Source: Leucosporidium creatinivorum (lineage: Eukaryota > Basidiomycota > Microbotryomycetes > Leucosporidiales > Leucosporidiaceae). Taken from it: DNA of 64,000 nucleotides. The translations under genes were made by a program, and so were the position numbers. The notes under the pieces were generated by a model. That model ran no database searches. It had not been told where the DNA came from and worked only from the letters and a program-made list of their open reading frames with translations. This document shows, piece after piece, positions 42,815 to 52,692 of the stretch. Each line of letters begins with the position of its first letter. Position 1 is the first letter of the stretch. The stretch is taken from the NCBI GenBank assembly GCA_001600635.1, contig BCKL01000016.1, forward strand, positions 610,449-674,448, given 5' to 3'.

Positions 42815-43113
42815 GGCTGCTGATTGGAGAGGTGAAGTGTGAGTGAAGAGTGAGGCGAGAGTGGATAAGGAGGAAGAGAGGCGAAAGGCGGCGACTCCGT
42901 CTCTTGTCCTGCTGGGAAGACAATGAGCTCGGAGAAACGACCTCTGCTGACCGTTGCGTAGCAGGGAGTCCTGGCTCTTTTACAAAGCTGCCCTTTCTCT
43001 CGACGACGATCCTCGAGCTCGGCCCCGAAGGCCGGCGCCAGTCTCTCCTCACGCCTCCACCGACGTTGCAGCTAGTCAGCCTCGGTGTAGGCTGTGAAAG
43101 CCCAGCGTAGCCT
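42815..43113. other. Upstream region of the NmrA-like gene
   Basis: These 299 bases separate the NmrA-like start from the truncated GST-like copy. An open frame crosses from the copy into this region, but the sequence after 43114 no longer matches the intact gene, so it marks the end of the duplicated segment and then the NmrA-gene promoter. Confidence 0.5.
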
Positions 43114-43438
43114 AGAGCATCCCACGGCAGTCTGCTCGATACCACGCCGAATGCCGTCCGATCAAGCCAGTAGAAGCTCGAAGCCTGCGCCCAGTTCCTC
43201 CCCGCGAGGCTCTTGCTCTCTGGGAAGGCCTCCTCCAATGCGATGATAGCGAGCGCCGTATCAAAGATGATGGAATTGCCTACAGACAGGACCGGAATTC
43301 TGCGATAGCTCACACCGAGAGCTTCGAGAGCTGAACGAGGAGGCATGCGGGCGACGGTGCAGTAGGAGTAGGAGATGCCTTTGAGTAGGAGGCAGAGCTC
43401 GAGCTTGGACCCGTAGGGGGATTGCGGGTAGGCGAAGA
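43114..43438 (-). pseudogene. Truncated tandem copy of the neighbouring GST-like gene
   Basis: About 325 bp match most of exon 1 of the intact gene at 43599-44695, by eye near 90% identity. Shared peptides include FAYPQSPYGSKLELCLLLKG, RRIPVLSVGNSIIFDTALAI and SLAGRNWAQASSFYWLDRT. Relative to the intact gene it lacks the first few codons, has a 6-nt in-frame deletion (Leu-Gln after NWA) and stops matching at the exon-1 donor: GATGCTC continues into TAGG rather than GTGAGT. Exons 2 and 3 are absent. The frame is otherwise open, so an automatic annotation could call it a protein, but it has no complete domain. Confidence 0.85.
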
Positions 43439-43598
43439 GTGGCGAGGGAGCTTTCTCCCCTGCTCTCAGAAGTCCCTGCGAGCCTTCGATTCTCGACCGA
43501 GCCGAGCACTCGCCGCCTAGCCCCGAGGGAAGAGATGAGAATACAGTGTTAGTTTTGCAGTAATATCGGAAGCTCTATGGTACACCTCCTACCTCCCC

Positions 43599-44695
43599 TC
43601 ACTTGACCTTCTGCACCGAGAATCCCATCCTCGGCGCATGCACCCTCGCCGACTTGCCCGCCTCGCCCACGACCTCAATAACAACCCTCTGCGCATCCAA
43701 ACCCATCAACTTTCCCTTCTGAGGAACTTTCCCAACATCCGTAGGCGTGATCTCCACCTCATCTCCCAGCTTGAGCCAGCCGGCAACGAGGAGAGGCTCG
43801 TTCGAGTCGACCTTTGCCTCGATGGGTTGGACGGCGTAGATGAGGGACGCGGCCTCCTCATTGCTGACTTGTGTAGGGATGCCCTTGGTAGGGTGCGATT
43901 TGATGCCCTCGGAGATGGCGACGCGGAGTTGGTCCATCCAGGCGAAGGTGAGGGGGAAGGAAGGCTCGCCCGTGGGCTTGAAGATCGAGTCGGCGGTGCC
44001 CATGTTGGAGAGCCAGTTGAGTTTGTGGTAGATTGAGATGTCCAAGTAAGTAACCGAGGGGGTGTCGAGGAAGAAGTTGGACGGCTCGGCGCGGGAGGAG
44101 AGTTGCGATTCGATGAGGTCCTGTAGGGCAGCGCACGGTCAGCGAAGCTCGGTTGGGGTTCAAAAAGAGACGTACCATGTGCTGACGGATGGCAGAGAGG
44201 AATTGCGGCCGAGCTGCAATCATCTTGGCGGGAACGATCTCGCCGCCTCGGTACTGGCTTCGATCCTTGATGAACTCGTCGGGCTGTAGCATACACCTGA
44301 TCAGCTGTAGCTCGCTTTCTATGACCCTGCAGCCAACTCACCAGAGCATCCCACGGCAACATGCTAGACACCGCGCCGAACACCGTCCGATCAAGCCAGT
44401 AGAAGCTCGAAGCCTGCTGCAGCGCCCAATTCCTCCCCGCAAGACTCTTGCTCTGGGGGAAGGCTTCCTCCAACGCGATGATAGCGAGCGCCGTATCAAA
44501 GATGATGTCGTTGCCTACAGAAAGGACCGGGATACGACGATAGCTGATACCGAGAGCTTCGAGAGCTGGACGAGGGGGCATCCGGGCGACGGTGCAGTAG
44601 AAGTAGGAGATGCCTTTGAGGAGAAGGCAGAGCTCGAGCTTGGCTGCGTAGGGGGATTGCGGGTAGGCGAACAGGATCACCTCGGGAGATGACAT
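43599..44695 (-). CDS. Glutathione S-transferase-like protein
   Basis: Exons 44342-44695, 44176-44283 and 43599-44120 give 327 aa. The N terminus is a thioredoxin-fold GST domain: EVILFAYPQSPYAAKLELCL, LLKGISYFYCTVARMPPRP, RRIPVLSVGNDIIFDTALAI (the VP/IPVL cis-Pro turn and the following [ND]-S-like position) and LEEAFPQSKSL. The second half contains a helical region (YLDISIYHKLNWLSNMGTAD, FPLTFAWMDQLRVAISEG) and a distinct beta-rich end (VAGWLKLGDEVEITPTDVG, VVIEVVGEAGKSARVHAPRM). This long fungal GST-like architecture has no assigned substrate. A truncated copy lies 160 bp downstream. Confidence 0.85.
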
Positions 44696-44964
44696 CTTGA
44701 AGCGTGTGGTAGAGTCGAGTAGTGTGTAGGCGAGTAGAGTGGTCGGAGGAGCAGTAGGAGGGTAGGATGCCGTAGTGAAGCTGTAGGACGATATGCAGTA
44801 ACGAGCAAGGTGTAGTAGCGAGAAAACGGCGACTTCGAATCGAACGAGACTTGGCCGGTTCGTCATTAGCAGTAGCCGGAAAGTCAAAGACGAGCAGAGC
44901 AGCAGCAGGGGCCCGCGACCTCTTGTTCACAGCAGCCGAGAGTGCAATTAATCCTCTACGGTCG

Positions 44965-45519
44965 ATGTGAGTATATTTCCACCTCCTCTCGCTATCTCAA
45001 CCAACCCCCAACCTCTCTACAGGCCACCCCCTTCCCGGAAACCCATCGCCCTCTCCCTCTTCGTCACCAAGAACCCGTCCCTCTCGGATGAGGCCTTCGA
45101 AAAAGCCAGTGCATCCTTCGCAGAAAGGCTGCTGCCAATAGCCGAGCGGCATGAGGTGCTCTCTCTGAGTCAGGTGGGTCCGAAAGGCAAAGCCGAGGGA
45201 GGCTGGCTCGTTCGCTCTTCCTCCGCTCGCTCACTGCTGACCACTCGCTCGAGCAACATAGACATATACAACACCACTAGCATCATCCAAGCTCTCCGTC
45301 ATCCTCGGCGGCGAAGCGCCCCTGCTGGACGACTTCTCGGCGACGATTCAGATCCGTTTTCCCGGGTGGGCTGCGCTGAAAGCCTTCCTCGGCGATGAAG
45401 AGTATTGGGAAGTAGAGGAGAGTTTTGTGAATGAGTTTATCGAGGAAGGTAAGTTGAAGATGAGTGTTGGGGAGGAGAGGGAGTTTGTTGAGAGGGCCAT
45501 GCTGAAAAGGGGGACGTAG
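44965..45519 (+). CDS. EthD-like small protein whose start codon is split by an intron
   Basis: Coding exons 44965-44966, 45023-45173 and 45262-45519 give 136 aa. The only in-frame start is made by joining AT (44965-44966) to the G at 45023 across a GTGAGT...CTACAG intron. The protein then reads MPPPSRKPIALSLFVTKNPS, LSDEAFEKASASFAERLLPI, ILGGEAPLLDDFSATIQIRF, GWAALKAFLGDEEYWEVEES and FVNEFIEEGKLKMSVGEERE. This resembles the EthD/Dabb dimeric barrel class (EthD-type 'F...h....i..l..V..y'), function unknown. If the split ATG is wrong, the first usable Met would need an unseen upstream exon. The divergent neighbour is the GST-like gene. Confidence 0.72.
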
Positions 45520-45720
45520 AGGAGCGGTAGAGGGGCGTCTGGGCGTTATAGATAGATAGCTTCGGTTGTTACAACATTCTTAGCTCTTATTGAGCGGCAT
45601 TTTGCCGAGCGAGTAGATTCGGCCTGGGGAAGCGAAAGCAGGGTTAGCTATCGCGATCAGAGTATGAGAGAGCGAGACGAGACTCACCACGATAGCATAT
45701 CCGTCCAAGACCCCAGCTCC

Positions 45721-46939
45721 CTACTCCCTCGACCCTCCATTGGCCTTCCCATTCCCCATCACCTTCGCCGACGCCGCTCCCTCAATCCTCTCCCTAACCC
45801 CCTTCTTCTCCACCGGCAACTCTCGCGCCTTCCTCCATACACTCATCTTCTCTCCCTCTCCCATCCCTGTCACATCCTGCCCCCAATCCCTATATAACCC
45901 GAGTAGCATCCCACAGATATCGAGTATCTCGTCTTCGGTCGTGTCGAAGAGAGTCCACCAGGGGACGGGAGTTAGGGGGAGTGCGAGAGGGGGAGTGTTG
46001 AGACGCGTGGAGAGGTAGATAGCGGAGATGGCGAGGGAGGTTTGGGGGTAGAGGGCAGGGGCCGGGGTTTGTAGCCTGCAGAGCAAAGGAGGAGGTTCGG
46101 CGAAGCCTGGTCAGTCGCCAGCGAGGAGCAAGAGGAGAGGCGAGCGAGCTCACATGTCGTTAACGTAGCCCCAGCATCTTGCGACGCATGCGTCGTCTTC
46201 CGTAAGCTCCAGCACCTTGAGATAATTGACGAGATGGCCGTAAGGAAGCCCACACTGCGTCTGAAACGCCAACCGCTTCAAGATCTGCATCTCGGCGATG
46301 ACGATCGCTTCCTTGGTATCGTAGAACTCGTTGGCAAAGTAGTCCATCGGGACGTAGGTGGTGAAGGAGGAGGCGGGGGGGTAGGGAGCCTTGGAGCAGT
46401 GCGAAACGAGCTCGAGGAGGTAGGAGTAGCAGTTGATTAGGTCCCGGATTCGGAGGGGGGATTCCTCGAGCTTGGAGGCGAGGAAGAGGGCTGCGAGGCC
46501 GATGTCCTGTGCAGGCGAGCGCCGAGACTGGTCAGCGAAAGCAGCGGGATGGGGCTAAACACGGGCTCGGGAGCTCACCTTGATGCCAAAGTGCTTCATT
46601 GAGGTGACGAACCAGAAGCGTTGGAAGAGGACTTGGGCTGTAGCCATCACCACTTGTGGTCTGTAGGGCGAGAGAAGCGCGATGAGAGGGTCAGCTCTGT
46701 CTGTCGAGGCTGGAGCTGTAGGGGAGTCAAGACGTACGCTTTGAGCATCACGCCGGCCTGCTGTATGAGTAGAGCTCCATCTGTAGGAGATCAGAGGTCA
46801 GCTAGCTTCGAGTACAGCTCCGAGACGAGGACTCACAAGCTCGCAAGTCGCGCTCGAGCTCCTTTGGCACTCCATCCCGCTCTGACGGTGTAGGTTGGCC
46901 GAGGGGCGCCAGAGGGTTCAGAAGATGGCGAGAGGCCAT
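45721..46939 (-). CDS. Cyclin L-like cyclin
   Basis: Exons 46837-46939, 46738-46780, 46579-46660, 46154-46506 and 45721-46075 give 311 aa. The cyclin box starts at SERDGVPKELERDLRAYGAL, then LIQQAGVMLKAPQVVMATAQ, VLFQRFWFVTSMKHFGIKDI and GLAALFLASKLEESPLRIRD. This is the cyclin L pattern (ELIQxAGILLxLPQVAMATxQVLFxRF, then KxEE.PRRIRD). The second fold follows: EAIVIAEMQILKRLAFQTQC, YGHLVNYLKVLELTE and LYPQTSLAISAIYLSTR. Cyclin L partners CDK11 and links transcription to splicing. The RS-rich tail of animal cyclin L is absent. It shares a 103-bp head-to-head promoter with the CIA30-like gene. Confidence 0.88.
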
Positions 46940-47042
46940 GCGACCCGACTCGATATGTCGATACAGAAACAAGGACTTAGACGTCAGAGCCAAGCTCGCT
47001 CGCCTCTTGAACTCCCGCCTCATCTTGCTCTGTTTCTCAGCC
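46940..47042. promoter_or_regulatory. Very short divergent promoter, cyclin L-like / CIA30-like genes
   Basis: Only 103 bp separate two start codons that point away from each other. The two genes must share regulatory sequence, or their promoters extend into each other's coding regions. No TATA-like box is obvious. Confidence 0.6.
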
Positions 47043-47905
47043 ATGTCTCGACAGATTCTATTCGGCGGAGAGCACATCTGGCCTCACTTTCACGCTATAA
47101 ATGACACAGTACGCGGTGGAGCGTCTACCTCCCACTGGAAGATCCTCGACGGCAACCGAGCTCGCTTCCAAGGTCACTTGGGTCCGTTTGAGGCGATGTA
47201 GGACAGCAGGGGCTATAGCTGATCCTCTCCTCCTTTCACTGATAGACATCTCCACGCTCGGCGGCGCCGGTTTCGCTTCGCAATCCACCTCCTTCGACCC
47301 GACCCTCTCCCTCTCCCCTCACGACTTCATCGGCCTCGCTCTCACCCTTCTCGTCCCTTCGCACATTCCACACGGCCACCCCTCGGCCTTCGTACTCACG
47401 CTCAAGAACGACATCCCAAGTAGAAGGGAGGATGGAAGGAGGGAGAGCGTGATGAGCTATGAGATGGCTTTCGATTTGAGGGATGTAGTGGGCGAGAAGG
47501 AGAGGGAGGTCGAGATTGTGGCGGAGTGGACAGACTTTAAGGCTACGTATAGGGGGAAGGAGGACAAGGAGGCCAAGCCGCTCAACCCGGAGAAGATTGA
47601 AGAGTGAGCTCGGCTTGGGATTCGGCGCGGCGCGCCTTCTCGCTTCCTTTGTCCTGAAGCTGACCGCTGATACTCGAGCGAGCAGACTCTCCTTCATGTG
47701 TCGCTCCAACTTTGGCGCCCAACACGGCGACTACACCCTCGACATCATCTCCCTCGCCGCCGTTCGCGAACCCTTCCCTTCGCACCGAGGATCGCAGGCG
47801 CCCGCGCAGAGCTGGATCGGGTGGCTTTACAGTCTGATCACCAATGCTTGGACCTCGCTTAGGAGCAAGTTGAGTGGTGATGGGGCGGTGCGATTGCCTG
47901 AGTAG
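47043..47905 (+). CDS. CIA30-domain protein (NDUFAF1-like)
   Basis: Exons 47043-47181, 47246-47603 and 47686-47905 give 238 aa. The sequence INDTVRGGASTSHWKILDGN, ARFQGHLDISTLGGAGFASQ matches the CIA30 fold: 'vR.GGsS.s.l......f.G.l.t..gGGFas'. A later 'dGD.YtlDI' position is seen in GAQHGDYTLDIISLAAVREP. Members of this family assist assembly of mitochondrial complex I (NDUFAF1/CIA30), but many fungal paralogs are free-standing proteins of unknown role. I see no strong mitochondrial presequence (MSRQILFGGEHIWPHF), so this may be a cytosolic paralog. Confidence 0.83.
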
Positions 47906-48028
47906 TAGCTGAGTGAGACTTGAGGAGGAGCGGGGAGGCGTACGAAGGGGCACTGAGGAGGGAGGTACAGAGTATATACGTCTGAGTGGGGAGGGAGATT
48001 GTACGAGATGGAACGCTGTAGCTGTGTG

Positions 48029-48808
48029 TCACCAGTACTGGTAGTCCCAAGCGTGGAGCTGTATAGGGAGAAGCGACTCGGAGGTCAGCGAGCTCGGTCG
48101 GAGCAGGCCGAGCGCAAGGCGTACGATCTCCGCCTCGAGCTCTTGATCACTAGCTCTCGACCACTGGGAGAGCTTGTTCGGCGGGGTGGTTTGACGGGAG
48201 TGGTTACCTTGAGCTTCGAGGGAGGAGGAGGAAGGCGTGGAGAGCTGCTCGACAGGGCTAGAAGTCAGCTCGGCGCGCATGGGAACAAGGACAAGAGACT
48301 CACCTTTGCCGCAATGGGCGTAAGCTCGATATTGGTGATTTGAGTGTGAAGCTCGAAAGGAGTAGGCCTGTGCCGGGCGAGCAAGATTAGCGCGCAAGCT
48401 CGGCGATGGCTCGGTGAAGGCTGGAGTTGCTCACATGCGGCGGTTGGTGAAGTAGAACGTGATGGGTAGGTCGCTGTGAGGTCTGCCGAGTAACCAATGT
48501 GATGAAAGAGGGAGAGAGATGTTCAAGCTCTTGTACTTTCGTCCTTCGGAATCGCCGAGAAGGCTCGCGAGTCGGCTTCGCACACCCTCTAGCGGGCGAG
48601 GCAGGCGAGGGCGGCCGAAGTAGGGGTGGCTGCCTCTGTAAACGCCCTGTCGATCTCTGTAACGATGCGGTAAGGTAGAGCGAGGAGCGCGAAACTGCAT
48701 CGCCGAAGGAGGTGCGCCAATTGAGCTTCGCCATCAGCGCGCAGGACGACAGCTTGAGATACTTCTGAATACCATGCATCTACCACGGACGAAACTCCAC
48801 CCCCTCAT
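48029..48808 (-). CDS. Uncharacterised protein ending in HAWDYQYW
   Basis: Exons 48773-48808, 48435-48694, 48304-48367, 48125-48244 and 48029-48058 give 169 aa, with all junction phases consistent. The central part reads YKSLNISLPLSSHWLLGRPH, SDLPITFYFTNRRMPTPFEL and HTQITNIELTPIAAK, which looks like a beta-rich domain. The C-terminal part is Ser/Gln rich and ends in an aromatic cluster. I do not recognise the family. The start at 48808 is the first ATG after the CAS1 stop (48836) that connects in phase; other upstream frames are open too, so the N terminus is uncertain. Only 27 bp separate it from the CAS1 gene on the same strand, unusually tight. Confidence 0.55.
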
Positions 48809-48835
48809 CTACTATGCGATGCGTCTTCTGCCTAC

Positions 48836-51800
48836 TTATGCGGTCGAAGGATCTGAGGAAGGGTGATGGAGGTCAACGCTGTGCTCGGCGGGCGGCGAAG
48901 AGAGGAGCGGAGATGGAGACGGAGGAGCGAAGAGGGAGAGCCGGGGTGAAGAAGGAGAGGTAACATATGAGAGGTGGAGAGACGTACAAATCCAGTTCAG
49001 AGTCACAAGGCCGAGGAAGATGGCGAGAAATCGAACCCGGAGATCCTTCCTCATGAAGTCGACGCCCTTGGCGAACACCGTCTGTGGTGGTGGCGTAGGC
49101 GCGCTCTTCTCGTCGCTAACTCCATCGCCCACAGTCGACAGAGCGACGTACTCGCCCGTCGTAGCGCCTGATCCTCCAGTTGGAGGAGGGGCGACCGCTG
49201 CTCCGCGAGGTGGTGGGTTTGTCTTTGGTAGAGTAGCCCCGCCAGAGCAGATCCAGGTGGTGAGCTTGCCCGTAGCGCCGGCGACTTGGTTACTGACGTA
49301 GACGAACTGTGGAGGAGGAGGAGAAGAAGAAGAAAAGCGTCAGCTCGGCGCTGAGGTGAGAGGTGGACTGTGACTTACGACGAGCGAGGTGATGGCGAAG
49401 TTGAGAGGACGAAGCCAGGGTCCACCAGGAATCATCATTATGATACCGCGAGTGCTGTGAGTGAGAGCAGGTTAGCTACAGGTGCGAGAGAGATTGAAAA
49501 GCGCTTCGGGGCTGAAAGGGAACGCCGTGAGGAGGGATGAGGTGGGATGAGGTGGGATGAGGAGGGATGAACTGTCAAGACAACAACTCACTCTCCAGCA
49601 ATGAAGAGATGGAACTGAATTATGAAGGTCTCGAGGGAACATTGGCCGAAGAAGATGAAGAACTTGGACGACGTCGACCGGAGGTAGGGCGTGGCGTTGC
49701 GGAGAACGCAGAAAGCGAGGACGGGGATCATCGAGACGTAAGGGTGCCAGCCGTTGTAGACGAATTTGCTGGCCCGAGTGAGCTCAAAGATAAAGTAGCC
49801 AGCCATGGCGACGGCCGAGCCGATGATGGTCATGCGCTGCCATTGCGGCCACTCGGGGCGGTCGGTAAGGCGGAGCTCCTTGATCTTGATGAGAGCGTAC
49901 GCTGTGAGCATGCCGATCCAGACGATCCACATGTCGAGGGTGACGCGGAAGCGCCACTCTTTGGCGTTCCACTCGGTCGCGAAGAGGCCGTTGATGACGG
50001 AGAAGGTGGCCTCGAGAGGTCCTTCCATCTCGAAGTAGACGGCGGTGAGGGCGGCGGCGATGGCGAGCTTGCCGAGGAGGAAGGCTGGGCGCTCGTTGTA
50101 CTGGTTGCCGGCCCACATCGTGACCCAGATGATGCCGAACCCTGTATCGAGAGAGACAATCAGCTTGCTACTGCTTCTCGCAGAACGGAAAGACGCACAG
50201 ATGGTGACCAGCGGCGAAAAGTAGTAGGAGAGGTAGTCGGTGTTCATCGCATATGCGAGAGCGACGGTGAGGAGGTTGAGGCGGATGACGATGTTGGCGA
50301 CGCGAGAGAAGCCAAAGTCCCCCTTCTTCAGGAAGAAGGTGAGGTGCCCGTACCCTGTTTGGAACAGGTACGCAGCGACCAGGACTCGGATGGGGTTGTA
50401 GATGCCGCTGATCTTGGAGGCGCCGACGTAGTGGTAAATGAGGATGGCGATTTGCATCCATCCCTTCCACTCGTCCGTCTGGTCTCGGTTGAGGAACCCG
50501 AGGTCCTTCTCGGCGGGCTTCATCGTCGCCAGACCGGCGCCGAGCGCGGCGAGGCAGAGAACGCCGAAGGTGAGGGCGTCGTACTGCTTGTTCTCCTTGA
50601 GGAAGAGCGAGGTGCGGTCGGCGACGAAGAGGAAGGAGACGGCGAGACCGAAGATGGTGAGGGGGAGGAGGTACTTCTGCTCGGGGAAGAAGGAGTAGGC
50701 CGAGATGGAGATGTCCGCTGCGAAACAAAGCGAGTTGGCAAGGCGAAAGCCTCGAGGTAATATATCGCTACTCACCGCGAGAGTAGAGGTAGAGACCAGC
50801 AGGCGCCCATGCGAGGAGGATGAGGAGCAGGAGGCTCTGGACCCAGTTGGGAGTGGGGTACTGCGAGCAGCAGGTCTTGTCGAAGGGGAATTTCTTGGGG
50901 AGCACGTCGTTGCAGCGGAGATTGAGGAGGATGCTCGCCTGCACCTTGGAGATGGGCTCCGAGAAGTGGAGGCCATCGAGTGTTTCGTCCTCTAGGCCGT
51001 CGATGAGCTGGTTGAACGCCCGAGGGATGGCGAGAGTCGGCCTGAACTGCGAAGACGACGTGTGGTCGCGGAGGCGTCGGTCCAGAGCCTCGTTCATCGT
51101 CTTGATGTCGTCGAGGTGCACTGTAGCAGCGCGCTCGGGCGACAGCCTCGACTCGATGGCGTTCTCGACGGGCATAAGAATCACCTCGTCGGCGACGACG
51201 GGGCCGGAGGGAGATACCGCCGAGAAGAGGGCGTCCATGCGGTGGTTCCAGGTGTTGATGCCGCCCGAACTGGGGTGCCTCAAGTACCAGATGCCGCTTC
51301 CAATGACTGCCATCGTAGGGGTTCCGCCGCCCACCGAGGAGCCGAGCGAGCCGTCGAGGAGCTGGGTCATGCGGGTGCTGTTGAGGAAGGGATCCCAGTA
51401 GAACGAGTACTTGGTCTTGCCGACGGTGATGTCGCGATCAGAGTGCTTCTCGGCGGTAGTGTCGATGCTCTTGTCGGCGTGCTTAACGGCGGCGTCTGTA
51501 GAGCTCATTAGCTACAGTTCGAACTCTGCTGACAGTCAAAGAGCTTACAGAAGACTTGGCGAACGGTTGAATCTCCCACAAAGACGATATGGCGGCCGTC
51601 AAAGCACGTCGCGACCTCCTTCGGCGAGTAGTTGTGAAGCATGCAGCCCGAGGGTTGCCAGCTCTGGTGCGCCGAGTCGAGCCATCGCCCTTCGTTCAGG
51701 AGAGCCTCGCAGTGGTGCCGGTCACCTGCATCTGTATGGGAAGGAGCAGCAGGGTCAGCACAGCTCCCGCGACGCGCTGCTGTTGAGATGCGCTCCCGTC

Positions 51801-52135
51801 GTTCCTCGGGCGAAGCATCACATCTGCCTAGCTGTGACTGGACAGCAGCATCCCCGCTGCATCCTCTTTTTTGTCCGATAGCAAGCGCGGAGGGAATGTC
51901 CGGGCGTGGATACGTGCTTCTCTCTCCCGCCGGCGTAGAGCCCAGAGGTGGCTGAGCACCTCTCGGGAGCGCTCAGAAGCGCCGAGTCGGGTGCAGCGAG
52001 CAGCAGATATACTTCAAGTGAACCAAACTTACCTTGGATAAAGAAGCGGAAGACGGCGAGCGACAGCACGATGCCAATAAGAGCTGAGTGGAGCGCGTTC
52101 GTCGGAAAGGCGGAGGAAGAGCTCTTGGCCGACAT
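48836..52135 (-). CDS. CAS1: Cas1p-type glycan O-acetyltransferase
   Basis: Eight exons (52033-52135, 51549-51731, 50776-51495, 50199-50717, 49592-50141, 49379-49454, 48988-49306, 48836-48852) give 828 aa. The gene is the homologue of Cryptococcus CAS1, which O-acetylates capsule glucuronoxylomannan in the Golgi; animal CASD1 acetylates sialic acid. Layout: signal anchor ALIGIVLSLAVFRFFI, then a lumenal SGNH-like domain starting CEALLNEGRWLDSAHQSWQP with the GDS motif in IVFVGDSTVRQVF. The partner D-x-x-H is plausible at SSGGINTWNHRMD. About ten helices follow (Cas1p domain), with WKGWMQIAILIYHYVGASKI, PIRVLVAAYLFQTGYGHLTF and NVVIR-like signatures. Whether this species has a capsule is unknown; other surface glycans may be the target. 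Confidence 0.92.
49531..49570. repeat. Four tandem 10-mers in a CAS1 intron
   Basis: Four head-to-tail copies of GGAGGGATGA / GGTGGGATGA occupy an intron of CAS1 between exons 5 and 6, on the transcript strand a pyrimidine-rich TCATCCCTCC-type array. Confidence 0.9.
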
Positions 52136-52692
52136 GCTGGCGTGATACAGGCAAAGGCCGGCTTTTCCTGTTGCTTTGCAAAGTCGGAGCGAGCTAACGA
52201 GCGAGATGGGAGAAGACAAGAGAGGCTGGCGCTCCCCAGCTTTCCGCTCTCGCCGCTGGGTTCTAGTTACAGGTGGGCGAGACCGTTCTCCAACCTTGTG
52301 CTCGGCATAGAAATGTATACAGAGCAAAGACATCGTCCGCCGACTCGCTTCCAGTGAAAAGCAGAGACTGTAACAAGGGGAGAGGGGCTCGGCGCCGAGA
52401 ATCGCTCGTCGCGCTCTTGTGCAGTGTCTGCGCACCTCGAGGAAACGTAAGAGCATCAGACGCACTGATGCGAACGTTGTGTCAGCATCTCAAAGCAGGC
52501 AAGATGCACAGGTGAGCCTTCTCGGCGCCATCAGCTGCTCGGCGAAGGCAGTTCGCTTCTCTCCGACTCGCTGGCTCTCTCGGGCGCTCTCCCTGTCGTC
52601 GGTACATGATCCGAGAAACACATGTTTATCATGGGTACTATACACGCTGGGCACATCACTTTGAGAGGGGAGAGATTGGGTATTATAACTGC
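52136..52692. promoter_or_regulatory. Upstream region of CAS1
   Basis: These 557 bases lie between the CAS1 start and the NOT1 stop, both on the minus strand. They contain the NOT1 3' UTR and the CAS1 promoter. No coding exon or RNA gene is supported. Confidence 0.5.

Noticed and set aside
42795-43346. A 183-codon open frame that could be annotated as an intact GST-like protein
   Set aside because: Only the part above 43114 matches the real gene; the remainder is non-homologous read-through, so it is treated as a truncated copy.
43114-44965. A metabolic cluster made of the GST-like gene, its copy, the EthD-like gene and the NmrA-like gene
   Set aside because: They are neighbours with redox or detoxification flavour, but there is no backbone biosynthetic enzyme or transporter and no shared regulatory motif that I can show.
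49567-50760. A 397-codon open frame opposite CAS1
   Set aside because: Composition is that of an antisense shadow (Glu/Asp/Val/Gly repeats) and the other strand encodes recognisable Cas1p helices.
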